Source: Kordiimonas pumila
Lineage (GTDB): Bacteria; Pseudomonadota; Alphaproteobacteria; Sphingomonadales; Kordiimonadaceae
Reading direction: 5' to 3'
DNA: 64,000 bases
Assembly: GCF_015240255.1 (NCBI RefSeq)
Contig: NZ_CP061205.1
Coordinates: 2,377,501-2,441,500 of the forward strand
Shown here: positions 37,224 through 47,929 of the stretch, piece after piece
Position numbering within the stretch: position 1 is the stretch's first letter
Layout of the letters: every line of letters starts with the position of its first letter
The notes under the pieces: generated by a model
What the model saw: the letters and a program-made list of their open reading frames with translations, nothing else
What the model was told of the DNA's origin: nothing
Database searches by the model: none
Position numbers and translations under genes: made by a program

Positions 37224-38714
37224 TTAACCACGATTTGAATGTGCAAATCTAAGGGCTTCTTTAGCTGCAACAATAACCGCACGGGCTTTGTTTTCACATT
37301 CTTGCTGTTCTGATTCCGGGTTGCTGTCGGCCACGATACCTGCCCCAGCTTGTACATGCATCATTCCATTTTTTACTACGGCTGTTCTAAGTACAATAGC
37401 TGTATCCATACTGCCGCCAGCGCTAAAATAGCCTACGCTGCCAGCATAAGGCCCCCGCGCATCAACTTCCAGCTCATCAATGATTTCCATAGCCCGCACT
37501 TTGGGGGCTCCAGAGACCGTGCCTGCGGGAAAACCTGCAGAAAGAGCATCTATCGCATCATATTTTGGATCAATTTCCCCGACAACGTTCGATACAATAT
37601 GCATAACATGGGAATAAAGTTCTATTGTATTTCTAGCTGTTACGGTCACCGTACCAGGTTTTGCAACTCTACCCACATCATTGCGGCCTAAATCAAGTAA
37701 CATAAGATGCTCTGATAGTTCTTTCTGGTCTGAAAGTAGGTCGTTCGCGAGTATTTTATCTTCATCGGGTGTTGCGCCGCGCTTTCGGGTGCCTGCAATT
37801 GGTCGAATGGTTACTTCATTGTCTCTCAGGCGTACTAGAATCTCTGGGCTAGAACCAATGATTGCAAAATCATCAAACGCCAAGTGATACATGAAAGGCG
37901 ATGGATTTGTGCGCCTTAATGCTCTGTATAGCGAAAAAGGTGGCAGTTCAAAGGGCATTGAGAAGCGCTGGCTAAGAACGACCTGAAAAATATCTCCAGC
38001 CAGGATATATTCCTGCGCTTTTTTGACCATGCTGTGATACTGGCTTTTGCCCGTGTTTGAAACCGCTTCTTGCATAGTTGGCATTGCGGTGGACGGGCTG
38101 AGAGGCAGTGGTGCATCTAGCCGTTCCAGCATAGCATCCAGTCGCTTTTCTGCGTTAGCATAGGCGTCTTTTGCTTCAATGCCCACTTCAGGTCGTACAG
38201 GGGTAACAAGCGTAATCAGGTTTTTGACACCGTCAAAAATCGCCATAATGGTAGGGCGGATGAAAATAGAAGTCGCAAGGTCTAGCGGGTCATGTTTTGC
38301 GGGTGCCAAGCTCTCCATTTGCCGAACCATGTCATACCCCATATAGCCAACCATACCTGCAGCCATTGGGGGGAGGTGTTCGGGCAGGTCAATTCTACTT
38401 TCTGCAAGCAATGCACGAAGACTTTCTAAGGGAGGCCTTGCATCGCTTTGATAGATTAAAGGCTCTGTGCTTTGGGCGTTTGTGCAGATTTCAGTTTGGG
38501 TACCATTGTTGCGCCAGATAATATCAGGTCTAAGGCCAATGATGGAATAACGCCCCCGAATTTCACCACCCTCAACAGATTCGAGCAGGAAACTATAAGT
38601 CTCTCCATTCGATAGTTTCAGATAGCTGGAAACCGGTGTGTCAAGATCAGCCACAAGGGTGGTAAACACCACTTGTGGCCTGCCTTCATCATAGGTCTTT
38701 AGAAATGTATCCAT
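37224..38714 (-). CDS. trpE: anthranilate synthase component I
   Basis: Makes anthranilate from chorismate with ammonia from TrpG. The 496-residue protein carries the tryptophan feedback-site motif LLESVEGGEIRGRYS near residue 50. Chorismate-binding signatures follow: VVLSQRFSMPF, IAGTRKRGATPDED, FPAGTVSGAPKVRAMEIIDE and QAGAGIVADSNPESE. It starts 15 bases after the ppiD stop on the minus strand, suggesting co-transcription with ppiD. It is cut off from trpG by the opposite-strand yibQ-like gene. Confidence 0.96.
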   Translation of the reverse strand: MDTFLKTYDEGRPQVVFTTLVADLDTPVSSYLKLSNGETYSFLLESVEGGEIRGRYSIIGLRPDIIWRNNGTQTEICTNAQSTEPLIYQSDARPPLESLRALLAESRIDLPEHLPPMAAGMVGYMGYDMVRQMESLAPAKHDPLDLATSIFIRPTIMAIFDGVKNLITLVTPVRPEVGIEAKDAYANAEKRLDAMLERLDAPLPLSPSTAMPTMQEAVSNTGKSQYHSMVKKAQEYILAGDIFQVVLSQRFSMPFELPPFSLYRALRRTNPSPFMYHLAFDDFAIIGSSPEILVRLRDNEVTIRPIAGTRKRGATPDEDKILANDLLSDQKELSEHLMLLDLGRNDVGRVAKPGTVTVTARNTIELYSHVMHIVSNVVGEIDPKYDAIDALSAGFPAGTVSGAPKVRAMEIIDELEVDARGPYAGSVGYFSAGGSMDTAIVLRTAVVKNGMMHVQAGAGIVADSNPESEQQECENKARAVIVAAKEALRFAHSNRG

Positions 38715-38729
38715 CTGGTTTGCAGCTTT

Positions 38730-40655
38730 TTACTGTGCTGTTTCAGAACTGAAAAGCTGCTGTTGCTGCTGACGGTTTACAACGGGTTTATATTTTTCAA
38801 GCAGATAGCTTTGATACTGTGCCAGTAGTTCATCCTTAAAACCGCCATTGAGGCTTGCGAGCAATGCATCAACATCCGCTTTATTGGAAGCAGGATTGCC
38901 GGGGGTAATGTCATTCACTCTGACAACAATATATCCATTACCATCTGCCGCTTTTTCAGAGCCTGTTTCACCGAGAGGCAAATCAAATATCAGGCTGCGA
39001 ATTGTTGGAGATAGGTTACTGTTCTCATCACCTGTTCGCGCAATATTTTTAGCGTCAAAAGAGGTGCCACCCAGTGTTTCTGAAATTTCTTCAGGGTTAC
39101 CGCCAGCCGCAAGCTGTGTTCTTGCATCTTCTGCAATTTCTCCAGCCTTTGCTTGTTTTTGCTGTGCTTTCCATGCTGATACAACAGAGACACGAACATC
39201 GTCGAGGCTTTGTTCATAGCTTGGTGCAATATCAGTAACTTCCAGCAAATAAACGCCTTTTTCAGAATCGGAAGGGTCAAGGTCTGTCAGTTCAGGCTCT
39301 ACACCTTTCTCTTTTTGGAAGGCATCAGCCAGCACACGGGCTTCCTCTTGTGATGTAACCGCAACTGTGCCGGCCGTGGTTTTGCCGCGCGCATCTACCG
39401 CGCTTACTGTCGCTAAGTTAAGAGAGAGTTCTTTAGCTACAGCTGACAAAGACGGATCATTTGCAAGCGCATCTTCCATGCGTGGCAGAAAGTCATACAT
39501 CTGGTTGATAGCTTCTTCTGCTTTTAGTTCAGCAGTAATATCACTGCGCACACTTTCTAGGCTAGTATGTGTGGCAGCTGTAACAGAATCAACTTTATAA
39601 ACATTCCAGCCTGAAAAAGCTTTTAGGGGCTCTGTCATATCGCCTGCAGGTGTTGAGAATATTGCAGTTGCTATATCTTCGTCGGTCTCTTGCTGAATCG
39701 CTTTTTTGGAGAAATTACCAAGCTTGATTTCGTCTTCTGTGAATTCGGTTACACTTGCCGCAGCTTCACTAAAATCTGACCCTGCGTTAACGGCCGCAAT
39801 GAAGGCCTCAGCTGCATCTTTGTCTTTGAAGCTGGCTTGAAGAAGATCACGTGTTTCAGGTACATTATAGGTGTCTGCTCGGCTCTCATATACTGCGACG
39901 ATGTCTTCTTCAGGTACTGTAACTTCAGCTTCAAACATTGCGGGGGTTACCATGAGGTAACTATAGGAGCGACGCTCAGGTGCTTTATAAGCATTTTTGT
40001 TGTCTTCAAAGAATGTAGTGAGCGTTTCTTCGCTTGGATTTTCTATGGCAATATTAGAAGCTTGGATGTTGATCATGGAAGCCCTGCGGCGTTCATTCTG
40101 CCATGTATAGAGTGCCTCGGCATAATCACGTGATAGGGCACTATCCGTTGTGAAACTGCCCAACAAGTGCTCAAGACCTATGCTACGGCGAATGTCATCC
40201 ATAAATTCTTTACGTGAAATATTGTTAGATTGTAGTGCCTGCTCAATCATCTCTTTACTGATCGTACCATCTGGCAACATAAAGCCTTCGTATGAGGCAA
40301 GCTCTTTTTTTATCAGGTCATTACCTGCACGCAAGCCAAGGCTCGACATATGCTCGGTAACAGCTGCAACAACAATCATCTGCTGCAAAACCTGCTCATC
40401 GAGCCGAAGCATTTTGATGATTTCTGGTGTGCTAAGCTGGCCGCCTGTCTGCAGCTGAATTTGCTGCGCACGACTTTGTACTTGTGCATAGTAGCGATTG
40501 GTAGATACTTCCGTATCCCCAACGGTGGCTATGTTCTGGCCTGAACTGGACAGCATATTTGGCCCAATGCCCCAAATGGCAAAAGCGCCAATAAGCAAGC
40601 CAAGCAAAACGGTAACAAAAAAGGAATCCAGTCCTCCGCGAAGTTTGAGCAGCAT
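38730..40655 (-). CDS. ppiD: peptidylprolyl isomerase PpiD-like periplasmic chaperone
   Basis: Membrane-anchored periplasmic foldase that assists proteins leaving the Sec translocon. The 641-residue protein starts with the PpiD pattern LRGGLDSFFVTVLLGLLIGA (one membrane helix, residues about 12-32). A SurA-like N-terminal chaperone region (about 40-240), a parvulin-type PPIase region (about 260-370) and a second weaker repeat follow, ending in a Gln-rich tail. The parvulin domain is divergent, so isomerase activity is uncertain. It lies divergent to tpiA and upstream of trpE. Confidence 0.9.
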   Translation of the reverse strand: MLLKLRGGLDSFFVTVLLGLLIGAFAIWGIGPNMLSSSGQNIATVGDTEVSTNRYYAQVQSRAQQIQLQTGGQLSTPEIIKMLRLDEQVLQQMIVVAAVTEHMSSLGLRAGNDLIKKELASYEGFMLPDGTISKEMIEQALQSNNISRKEFMDDIRRSIGLEHLLGSFTTDSALSRDYAEALYTWQNERRRASMINIQASNIAIENPSEETLTTFFEDNKNAYKAPERRSYSYLMVTPAMFEAEVTVPEEDIVAVYESRADTYNVPETRDLLQASFKDKDAAEAFIAAVNAGSDFSEAAASVTEFTEDEIKLGNFSKKAIQQETDEDIATAIFSTPAGDMTEPLKAFSGWNVYKVDSVTAATHTSLESVRSDITAELKAEEAINQMYDFLPRMEDALANDPSLSAVAKELSLNLATVSAVDARGKTTAGTVAVTSQEEARVLADAFQKEKGVEPELTDLDPSDSEKGVYLLEVTDIAPSYEQSLDDVRVSVVSAWKAQQKQAKAGEIAEDARTQLAAGGNPEEISETLGGTSFDAKNIARTGDENSNLSPTIRSLIFDLPLGETGSEKAADGNGYIVVRVNDITPGNPASNKADVDALLASLNGGFKDELLAQYQSYLLEKYKPVVNRQQQQQLFSSETAQ

Positions 40656-40829
40656 GCGCTCCAGCTCCTGTCGTAATTATACTATTGGTTTCTATATGGC
40701 TCCAAGCCTAGTAGGCCTTTTACCCCTGTAGGGCGCGCATCATAAGCATGCTTCCCTGTAGTCGCAACATAAGAAATTGCCTTATAGCTTATAAATATTG
40801 TTTCCGAGGCTGGCAGGAGGGGCGCGAAT

Positions 40830-40857
40830 TTGGTATTCAACTGGCTGTAATTATAAA
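40830..40857 (+). promoter_or_regulatory. candidate tpiA promoter
   Basis: TTGGTA (40830-40835) and TATAAA (40852-40857) are 16 bases apart, 28 bases before the tpiA ATG. The fit is fair by eye only. The rest of the 230-base ppiD/tpiA divergent gap shows only a short GCCT/AGGC repeat near 40709. Confidence 0.3.
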
Positions 40858-40885
40858 ATATAAGACTAAAAAGGTATATTCCCCA

Positions 40886-41641
40886 ATGAAATCAGCAAAA
40901 AATATTGTAGCCGGAAACTGGAAAATGAACGGGCTGGTCGCCAGCCTTGAAGAAATAGAAGCGCTTGCCACACTTATTGATACGTCTGCCGCTGCTGATT
41001 GTGATGTTATAGTCTGTCCGCCCTATACACTTGTATGCTCTTTAGCTGCGATGAAAAAACAAAAGATACTAGTTGGCGCGCAGGACTGTCACGTTGCGGT
41101 ATCAGGTGCGCATACTGGTGATATATCTGCGCTTATGCTCAAGGATGCTGGCGCCAGTCATATTATTGTTGGTCATTCAGAGCGCCGCGCTGATCACGGC
41201 GAAACCAGTGCTTTAGTCCACGCCAAGGCAACTGCTATCTATATTGAAGGGTTGAAAGCCATTATCTGTATAGGTGAAACAGAGGCTGAGCGTGATAACA
41301 ACCAAACGGAAGAGGTTGTGCTAGGGCAACTTAAAGAGAGTGTGCCGGATGATGCAACGCCAGAGAATACTGTCATCGCTTATGAGCCAGTGTGGGCCAT
41401 AGGTACAGGAAAGACGCCAACGGTGGAAGATGTTGCAGAAATTCATACAGCAATAAGGAAAGCTTTGATTAACCGATTCGGAGATGTCGGTGCTGGTTTT
41501 TCACTGCTTTATGGTGGCTCGGTTAAGCCCTCAAATGCAAAAGAACTGATGACAGCAAAAAATGTTAATGGTGCGCTCGTTGGCGGTGCAAGCCTAAAAG
41601 CAAGCGACTTTAATGGAATTATTGAGGCATATAGAAAGTAA
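40886..41641 (+). CDS. tpiA: triosephosphate isomerase
   Basis: Interconverts dihydroxyacetone phosphate and glyceraldehyde 3-phosphate. The 251-residue TIM barrel shows Lys13 in GNWKMNG, His97 in IIVGHSERR, Glu167 in [11 protein letters not shown] and the phosphate loop [15 protein letters not shown] 40886 is chosen because the family starts here; a 46-residue upstream extension from 40748 has no ribosome site or homologous pattern. AAAAGG lies about 12 bases upstream. secG follows after 106 bases. Confidence 0.97.
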   Translation: MKSAKNIVAGNWKMNGLVASLEEIEALATLIDTSAAADCDVIVCPPYTLVCSLAAMKKQKILVGAQDCHVAVSGAHTGDISALMLKDAGASHIIVGHSERRADHGETSALVHAKATAIYIEGLKAIICIGETEAERDNNQTEEVVLGQLKESVPDDATPENTVIAYEPVWAIGTGKTPTVEDVAEIHTAIRKALINRFGDVGAGFSLLYGGSVKPSNAKELMTAKNVNGALVGGASLKASDFNGIIEAYRK

Positions 41642-41747
41642 ATAATGTTTTGCATCTGAGCAACATCTGGGCTAGATAGCGCCCAGAGACTTGCAATCAT
41701 ATCAGTTATTGCAGATTATATACCCTATATAGGTACAGGATAGGCTC

Positions 41748-42074
41748 ATGGAAGCAGTTTTGCTGACAATTCATATAATGGTGGCTCTTGCCATGGTTAT
41801 CACGATTCTTTTGCAGCGGTCTGAGGGCGGCGCACTCGGAATCGGTGGCGGCGGTGGCGGCGGCTTTATGTCTGCGCGTGGGGCAGGCAATTTGCTGTCT
41901 AAGACAACAAAATGGCTGGCGATTATTTTCCTTGCCAACTCTTTGGCGCTGGGCTGGCTGGCTGCGAACAGGAAAGATGCTTTTGATGAAGTATTGTCCG
42001 AGCCGATAAAGGCCCCTGTTGAAAAGCAGGATAACCAGTTACCAGAAATACCAAGCCTTCCTGAAGGTAGGTAG
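41748..42074 (+). CDS. secG: protein translocase subunit SecG
   Basis: Small accessory subunit of the SecYEG translocon. The 108-residue protein has two membrane helices (about 3-22 and 50-70) flanking the conserved LLQRSEGGALG and Gly-rich stretch (residues about 35-45: GGGGGGGFMS). An Asn-Arg and acidic/Pro-rich C-terminal tail follows. tpiA-secG-pyrG is the standard order in alphaproteobacteria. A terminator follows 15 bases on. Confidence 0.93.
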   Translation: MEAVLLTIHIMVALAMVITILLQRSEGGALGIGGGGGGGFMSARGAGNLLSKTTKWLAIIFLANSLALGWLAANRKDAFDEVLSEPIKAPVEKQDNQLPEIPSLPEGR

Positions 42075-42087
42075 AAAAGAGACACTG

Positions 42088-42118
42088 AAAACGGGGGCAC
42101 AGGCCCCCGTTTCTCTTT
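42088..42118 (+). terminator. Rho-independent terminator after secG
   Basis: A 10-bp stem, AAACGGGGGC-type (42089-42098) pairing with 42103-42112, with an ACAG loop, followed by TTCTCTTT. It separates tpiA-secG from pyrG. Confidence 0.85.
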
Positions 42119-42184
42119 ATATAGAGACTGTATTTTCTCGAAGGCGTTACGAGACGCTGGGCTAGGTTTATATTGAGAGGCTTT

Positions 42185-43816
42185 ATGACACGCTATATTT
42201 TCATTACGGGTGGGGTAGTTAGTTCACTGGGTAAGGGGCTACTTTCTGCTTCACTCGGCGCGTTGCTGCAAGCCCGTGGATATTCTGTTCGGCTGCGTAA
42301 GCTAGACCCGTATCTGAATGTTGATCCGGGTACTATGAGCCCTTACCAGCATGGAGAGGTTTTTGTAACAGACGACGGTGCAGAAACAGACCTTGACCTT
42401 GGTCATTATGAGCGCTTCACAGCTGTATCGTCACGCCAAAGCGATAATATTACATCTGGTCGTATATATCAGCAAATTATTCAGCGCGAACGTCGGGGTG
42501 ATTATCTCGGCGGTACAGTGCAGGTAATACCCCATGTAACGGATGCGATTAAAGAGTTTGCGCTAGCTGATCAAGACGGCATTGATTTTATGCTCTGCGA
42601 GATTGGGGGCACGGCGGGTGATATTGAGGCAATGCCTTTTATGGAGGCTATTCGCCAGCTCTCCATTGAACTCGAACGGGATAGGGCCATTTTTGTGCAC
42701 CTTACGCTTGTGCCTTATTTGGCTGCCGCGGGTGAATTGAAAACCAAACCTACGCAGCATAGTGTGCGTGATTTACGGTCAATTGGTATTCAGCCTGATG
42801 TTCTTGTATGCCGTTCAGAACATCCGATTCCTGATTCTGATAGAAAGAAAATGGCTCTTTATTGCAACGTACGTGAAAGTGCGGTTATTCCTGCTCTTGA
42901 TGCGAAAAGCATATATGAAGTGCCAATAGCCTATCATAACGAAGGCCTTGACGACGAAGTTCTAAAAGCGTTTAGAATACAGGGTGCACCGAGACCTAAT
43001 CTTACGCGCTGGGAAGATATAGCAGACCGCATCAATAACCCTGAAGGTGAGGTTACTATTGCGGTGGTAGGTAAATATACTGGCCTTAAAGATGCCTATA
43101 AATCGTTGACGGAAGCGCTCGTACACGGTGGCATTGCTAATAGAGTTAAGGTCAATATCGAATGGTTTGAATCTGAAATATTTGAAAGCGAAGACGCTAT
43201 CAGCAGGCTTGAGGGTGTTCATGCTATTTTGGTGCCCGGCGGGTTTGGTAAACGCGGTACAGAGGGCAAAATAGCAGCAGTTCGGTTTGCACGTGAACGC
43301 GGCGTACCTTATTTTGGTATTTGCTTGGGTATGCAGATGGCGACAATTGAAGCGGCAAGAAATCTGGCAGGTATTCGTGATGCTGGCTCGACTGAATTTG
43401 CGCCAAATGAAAACCCCGTTGTTGGCCTGATCACAGAGTGGGTGCGAGAAGATGGTAGCATCGAACAACGCACAGAAGATACCGATCTTGGCGGCACCAT
43501 GCGTCTTGGTGCCTATCCTGCGGTTCTGAAAGAAGGATCAAAGGTTGCGGGCATATATGGTTGTTCTGAGATATCAGAGCGTCACCGTCATCGGTATGAA
43601 GTTAATATCGGCTATGTAAAGAAGCTTGAATCTGCGGGAGTTGTATTCTCAGGTATGTCGCCAACGGGTGATTTACCTGAAATTATTGAGCTGCCTGACC
43701 ACCCATGGTTCGTTGGCGTACAATTTCACCCTGAATTAAAGTCAAAACCATTTGATCCACATCCATTATTTGCAAGCTTTGTTGAAGCTGCTGTGCGCCA
43801 AAGCAGGCTAGTTTAA
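42185..43816 (+). CDS. pyrG: CTP synthase
   Basis: Amidates UTP to CTP. The 543-residue protein has an N-terminal synthetase domain ([20 protein letters not shown], residues about 5-24; [20 protein letters not shown]) and a C-terminal class I glutaminase domain. The latter has its catalytic Cys in [11 protein letters not shown] and His-Glu in [16 protein letters not shown] 42185 follows GAGAGG at 42175-42180; a TTG at 42173 is less likely. Its own start region lies behind a terminator. Confidence 0.97.
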   Translation: MTRYIFITGGVVSSLGKGLLSASLGALLQARGYSVRLRKLDPYLNVDPGTMSPYQHGEVFVTDDGAETDLDLGHYERFTAVSSRQSDNITSGRIYQQIIQRERRGDYLGGTVQVIPHVTDAIKEFALADQDGIDFMLCEIGGTAGDIEAMPFMEAIRQLSIELERDRAIFVHLTLVPYLAAAGELKTKPTQHSVRDLRSIGIQPDVLVCRSEHPIPDSDRKKMALYCNVRESAVIPALDAKSIYEVPIAYHNEGLDDEVLKAFRIQGAPRPNLTRWEDIADRINNPEGEVTIAVVGKYTGLKDAYKSLTEALVHGGIANRVKVNIEWFESEIFESEDAISRLEGVHAILVPGGFGKRGTEGKIAAVRFARERGVPYFGICLGMQMATIEAARNLAGIRDAGSTEFAPNENPVVGLITEWVREDGSIEQRTEDTDLGGTMRLGAYPAVLKEGSKVAGIYGCSEISERHRHRYEVNIGYVKKLESAGVVFSGMSPTGDLPEIIELPDHPWFVGVQFHPELKSKPFDPHPLFASFVEAAVRQSRLV

Positions 43817-43908
43817 ACAAAAAATAGTAATCGGCACTGTCTTTGCATGGCCTGCTGTGCAACTTTTGTGGTAAGGTAAAATTTACCGCACTGAACAGGG
43901 AATCGTCG

Positions 43909-44718
43909 ATGCTGAAAATATCTGTATCAGTAGCTTTATTGCTTGCCATCATGGCTGGAAAAGCTGTTTTTGCCGAATCTGACGAGGAAAGATTTGCACG
44001 CAACTCTATAGCATCTTTGCAATTAGCCAGTCAGGTTCTAAGTTATTATGGTCCTGTTAAAGATGATAAAAGCGAGCTGGTAAAGGGTGAGCCCGTTATT
44101 GAGGGTGCCTGGCAAAGTTTTTTGGCCTATCAGGGTAGGGAGCATCCTATGGCTCATGACCTAGCTCTTGTTCGGGCACGAAGTGTTACTGCGTCTAATA
44201 TAAAAAGCAAAATTGTACCGGCATGGAACGATGCTGTGCAGGGTCTGCCACCGTCTATTGTGCCTGCTCAGCGGATTAGTTTGTATCTTGAAGCAGCAAA
44301 TGCTTCAACACAGGCACAGGATTATAAAAGCGCAGGAAAATATTATTCGCTGGCGCGTACGTTGGCGATATTAGACAGCAGCAATGCAGATAAAGCGCAA
44401 CTCTACATGCGGCTACATGAGCTAAAGTCAATCGGGGTAGCCATGGACTGGCGACCCTTAAGAGATGCGCTTTCGGATCTTAGAAAATATTCTGAGCAAT
44501 TTGCGCTCTGGACAATTCCGCGGCTTGACGCATTGCTTGGTGAAGCAGAAATCAGAGTGGAATTGCAGCCCGATGTACCCGAAAAACGCACAGACCTTGC
44601 TGAATTGAAAGCAAATATTGAGCTTTCGGAAAAGGGCATGGGCGGTGCTATCCCTCCGGCACAGCTAGCCCGTCTCAGGTCGCTCTTTTATGTACTAGAG
44701 GATCGGTGGGAGCTCTAG
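43909..44718 (+). CDS. hypothetical secreted protein
   Basis: I do not recognise a family. The 269-residue protein has a clear signal peptide (LKISVSVALLLAIMAGKAVFA, cut about residue 22) with no lipobox. The mature part is mainly helical. One segment (about residues 125-165, with YLEAANASTQAQDYKSAGKY) looks like TPR-type helix pairs, and a Leu/Arg-rich C-terminus ends in LEDRWEL. The ATG at 43909 follows AGGGAA, and a longer frame from 43843 would place the signal peptide internally. A 13-bp palindrome, GGTAAA-A-TTTACC (43875-43887), precedes it. It lies between pyrG and eno, so possibly a periplasmic factor. Confidence 0.75.
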   Translation: MLKISVSVALLLAIMAGKAVFAESDEERFARNSIASLQLASQVLSYYGPVKDDKSELVKGEPVIEGAWQSFLAYQGREHPMAHDLALVRARSVTASNIKSKIVPAWNDAVQGLPPSIVPAQRISLYLEAANASTQAQDYKSAGKYYSLARTLAILDSSNADKAQLYMRLHELKSIGVAMDWRPLRDALSDLRKYSEQFALWTIPRLDALLGEAEIRVELQPDVPEKRTDLAELKANIELSEKGMGGAIPPAQLARLRSLFYVLEDRWEL

Positions 44719-44853
44719 CTTTCACTTTAAAATAAACTAACAATTGGTTTAATTAATGATCAACTGAGTTTCCTTAACACGAAGTCTTGCACCAGCGCCC
44801 ATATGCCGGTATGTAACGCATCAAATATTTCCCTTCAGCCTTTGGATTTATAA

Positions 44854-46137
<1,284 letters not shown>

Positions 46138-46157
46138 GATTTATTCAGACTCAGAAT

Positions 46158-46195
46158 ACAGCTTTTAGGGAATCGGCCTTGAAAGCTGTTTTTTT
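46158..46195 (+). terminator. Rho-independent terminator after eno
   Basis: ACAGCTTT (46158-46165) pairs with AAAGCTGT (46182-46189); AGG/CCT adds three inner pairs. It is followed by TTTTTT. It begins 20 bases after the eno stop. Confidence 0.85.
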
Positions 46196-46240
46196 ATAAC
46201 ATTACAACAATTTAACTTGAAAATTCGATTCGATTGGTAG

Positions 46241-46564
46241 ATGATTCGAATCATGGAACGAGTCGGACGCATATCAAGAGGTTTAGGGCAAGCATGGCTT
46301 ACGGGGCTGTGGTTCTTCCTTATCGCCTATTTTGCAGTTCATGCCTTTCAGGGCGATAATAGTTTATCAGCTTTGAAAGAGCTTGAAAAACAGGCTGTTC
46401 TCTTAAAAGCGGAAGCTGATGATGTTGCTTTGCAGCGTGAACGGCTTACACACCGGACCGAGTTACTGGGCGGTAAAGTGGTTGACCCTGATATCTTGGA
46501 AGAACAGGTTCGTGTTCGGCTTGGATTTACCCATCCTGACGAAGTTATCCTTTTGTTAAAATAA
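46241..46564 (+). CDS. ftsB: FtsB-like septum formation initiator protein
   Basis: Small divisome protein of the FtsB/DivIC family, thought to link FtsL and FtsQ at the division site. The 107-residue protein has one membrane helix (about 17-36), a coiled coil (about 40-75; LEKQAVLLKAEADDVALQRE) and a C-terminal domain with DPDILEEQVRVRLGFTHPDEVIL, the FtsB/DivIC signature. ATG 46241 or ATG 46253 could be the start. Position between eno and pdhA is conserved in alphaproteobacteria. Confidence 0.85.
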   Translation: MIRIMERVGRISRGLGQAWLTGLWFFLIAYFAVHAFQGDNSLSALKELEKQAVLLKAEADDVALQRERLTHRTELLGGKVVDPDILEEQVRVRLGFTHPDEVILLLK

Positions 46565-46885
46565 TCCCTGTCTAATGGTCCTGCTGTATGGATTCGGCTG
46601 TGTACTCAGCTTTTGCATGCTTGCACGTGTGCCTGCTCAGTGTGCCTTGGGGGGCTGTGGTTATTGCTAACTGACATTGCTTCATCATAAGAATGTTATC
46701 GTTATGTGCATTATAAATGGGCAATTATTTTATGCAAAAATTTATTAACTAAATATAAGTTAATTTAAAAATACACAATAAATACAGTGTGTTAACATGT
46801 ATTGCAATTTATCAAAATAGGCTGTATCCATAGTGTAAGGTAAGTAATTGGGTATTTGGATCCCGTCCTTTGGGGAAAGGTCGTT
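46565..46885. other. 321-base intergenic region before the PDH operon
   Basis: The first 110 bases are G/C-richer and contain only a 31-codon chance ORF (46575-46670). The second half is markedly A/T-rich. It holds an operator-like inverted repeat, ATTAACT (46744-46750) and AGTTAAT (46758-46764), with a 7-base spacer (21 bp in all). A TATAAA at 46712-46717 may be a -10 element. The regulator, if any, is unknown. Confidence 0.45.
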
Positions 46886-47917
46886 ATGACTACGAAAAAA
46901 ACACCAGCTAAGTCAGCTGCTGCTTCAAAGCGCAGGGTGACGAAGCCAGCTATTTATGATGCCTCTAATGAGGAACTTATCAGCTTCTATCGCACTATGC
47001 TTTTGATTCGCCGGTTTGAAGAAAAAGCGGGCCAAATGTATGGCATGGGCCTTATTGGTGGTTTTTGCCACCTCTATATTGGTCAGGAGGCTGTTGTTGT
47101 TGGTATTCAGTCTGCCCTGAAAGAGGGCGACAGCATGATTACCGGTTACCGTGAACACGGCCATATGCTGGCGGCAGGCTGTGATGCGAAGTCTATCATG
47201 GCAGAGCTTACTGGCCGTAGTGGTGGCTGTTCGCGCGGTAAAGGCGGGTCTATGCACATGTTTGACCCTGAAAAAGGTTTTTACGGTGGGCACGGTATTG
47301 TAGGGGCGCAGGTTTCACTTGGTACCGGCCTCGCATTTGCTGCCAAATACAGAAAAACAGACAATATCTCTGTTGCATATTTTGGTGACGGCGCAGCTAA
47401 TCAGGGCCAAGTTTACGAAAGCTTTAATATGGCGCGGCTCTGGAATTTGCCGGTGGTTTATATTATCGAAAATAACCAATATGCCATGGGGACCAGTGTT
47501 AATCGTTCTTCCTCAGAAATTGAGCTGTTCCGCCGGGGTGAAAGCTTCCGTATTCCAGGTAAACAGGTAGACGGTATGAACGTGCTTGCTGTACGGGCTG
47601 CGATGGATGATGCCGTAAAGCATTGCCGCGATGGGAACGGCCCTTTCATTTTGGAAATGAAAACATACCGTTACCGGGGCCATTCTATGTCTGACCCCGC
47701 AAAATACCGCTCAAAAGAAGAAGTGCAAAAAATGCGCGCGGAACATGATGCGCTTGAGCAGGTGAAAAAAATACTTCTGGATAGTGCTATTATGGATGAG
47801 GCTGCCTTGAAAGATATGGACAAGGAAGTAAAAGCACTTGTTGCAGATGCTGCATCTTTTGCTCAGGAGTGTCCGGAACCTGACCTATCTGAACTTTATA
47901 CTGACGTTCTAGCCTAA
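46886..47917 (+). CDS. pdhA: pyruvate dehydrogenase E1 component subunit alpha
   Basis: Thiamine-diphosphate-dependent decarboxylase of the PDH complex, paired with PdhB. The 343-residue protein contains the ThDP motif beginning GDGAANQGQ and ending ENNQYAMGT, the GGHGIVGAQV segment and the YRYRGHSMSDP phosphorylation-loop region. The N-terminal 30 residues are a Lys/Ala-rich tail. ATG 46886 follows GGGGAAAGG, which decides the start over an upstream GTG/TTG-type frame at 46856. pdhB starts 12 bases after its stop. Confidence 0.97.
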   Translation: MTTKKTPAKSAAASKRRVTKPAIYDASNEELISFYRTMLLIRRFEEKAGQMYGMGLIGGFCHLYIGQEAVVVGIQSALKEGDSMITGYREHGHMLAAGCDAKSIMAELTGRSGGCSRGKGGSMHMFDPEKGFYGGHGIVGAQVSLGTGLAFAAKYRKTDNISVAYFGDGAANQGQVYESFNMARLWNLPVVYIIENNQYAMGTSVNRSSSEIELFRRGESFRIPGKQVDGMNVLAVRAAMDDAVKHCRDGNGPFILEMKTYRYRGHSMSDPAKYRSKEEVQKMRAEHDALEQVKKILLDSAIMDEAALKDMDKEVKALVADAASFAQECPEPDLSELYTDVLA

Positions 47918-47929
47918 GGGGATTTGAAG

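Noticed and set aside
40748-40885. 46-residue N-terminal extension of tpiA
   Set aside because: The family N-terminus is at 40886, and the extension has no ribosome site and no signal-peptide or transit character.
46575-46670. 31-codon Cys-rich ORF before pdhA
   Set aside because: No ribosome site and a composition unlike a real peptide; likely chance.
46744-46768. CtrA-type sites (TTAA-N7-TTAA) in the pdhA upstream region
   Set aside because: The TTAA pairs there are 11 or 1 bases apart, not 7.
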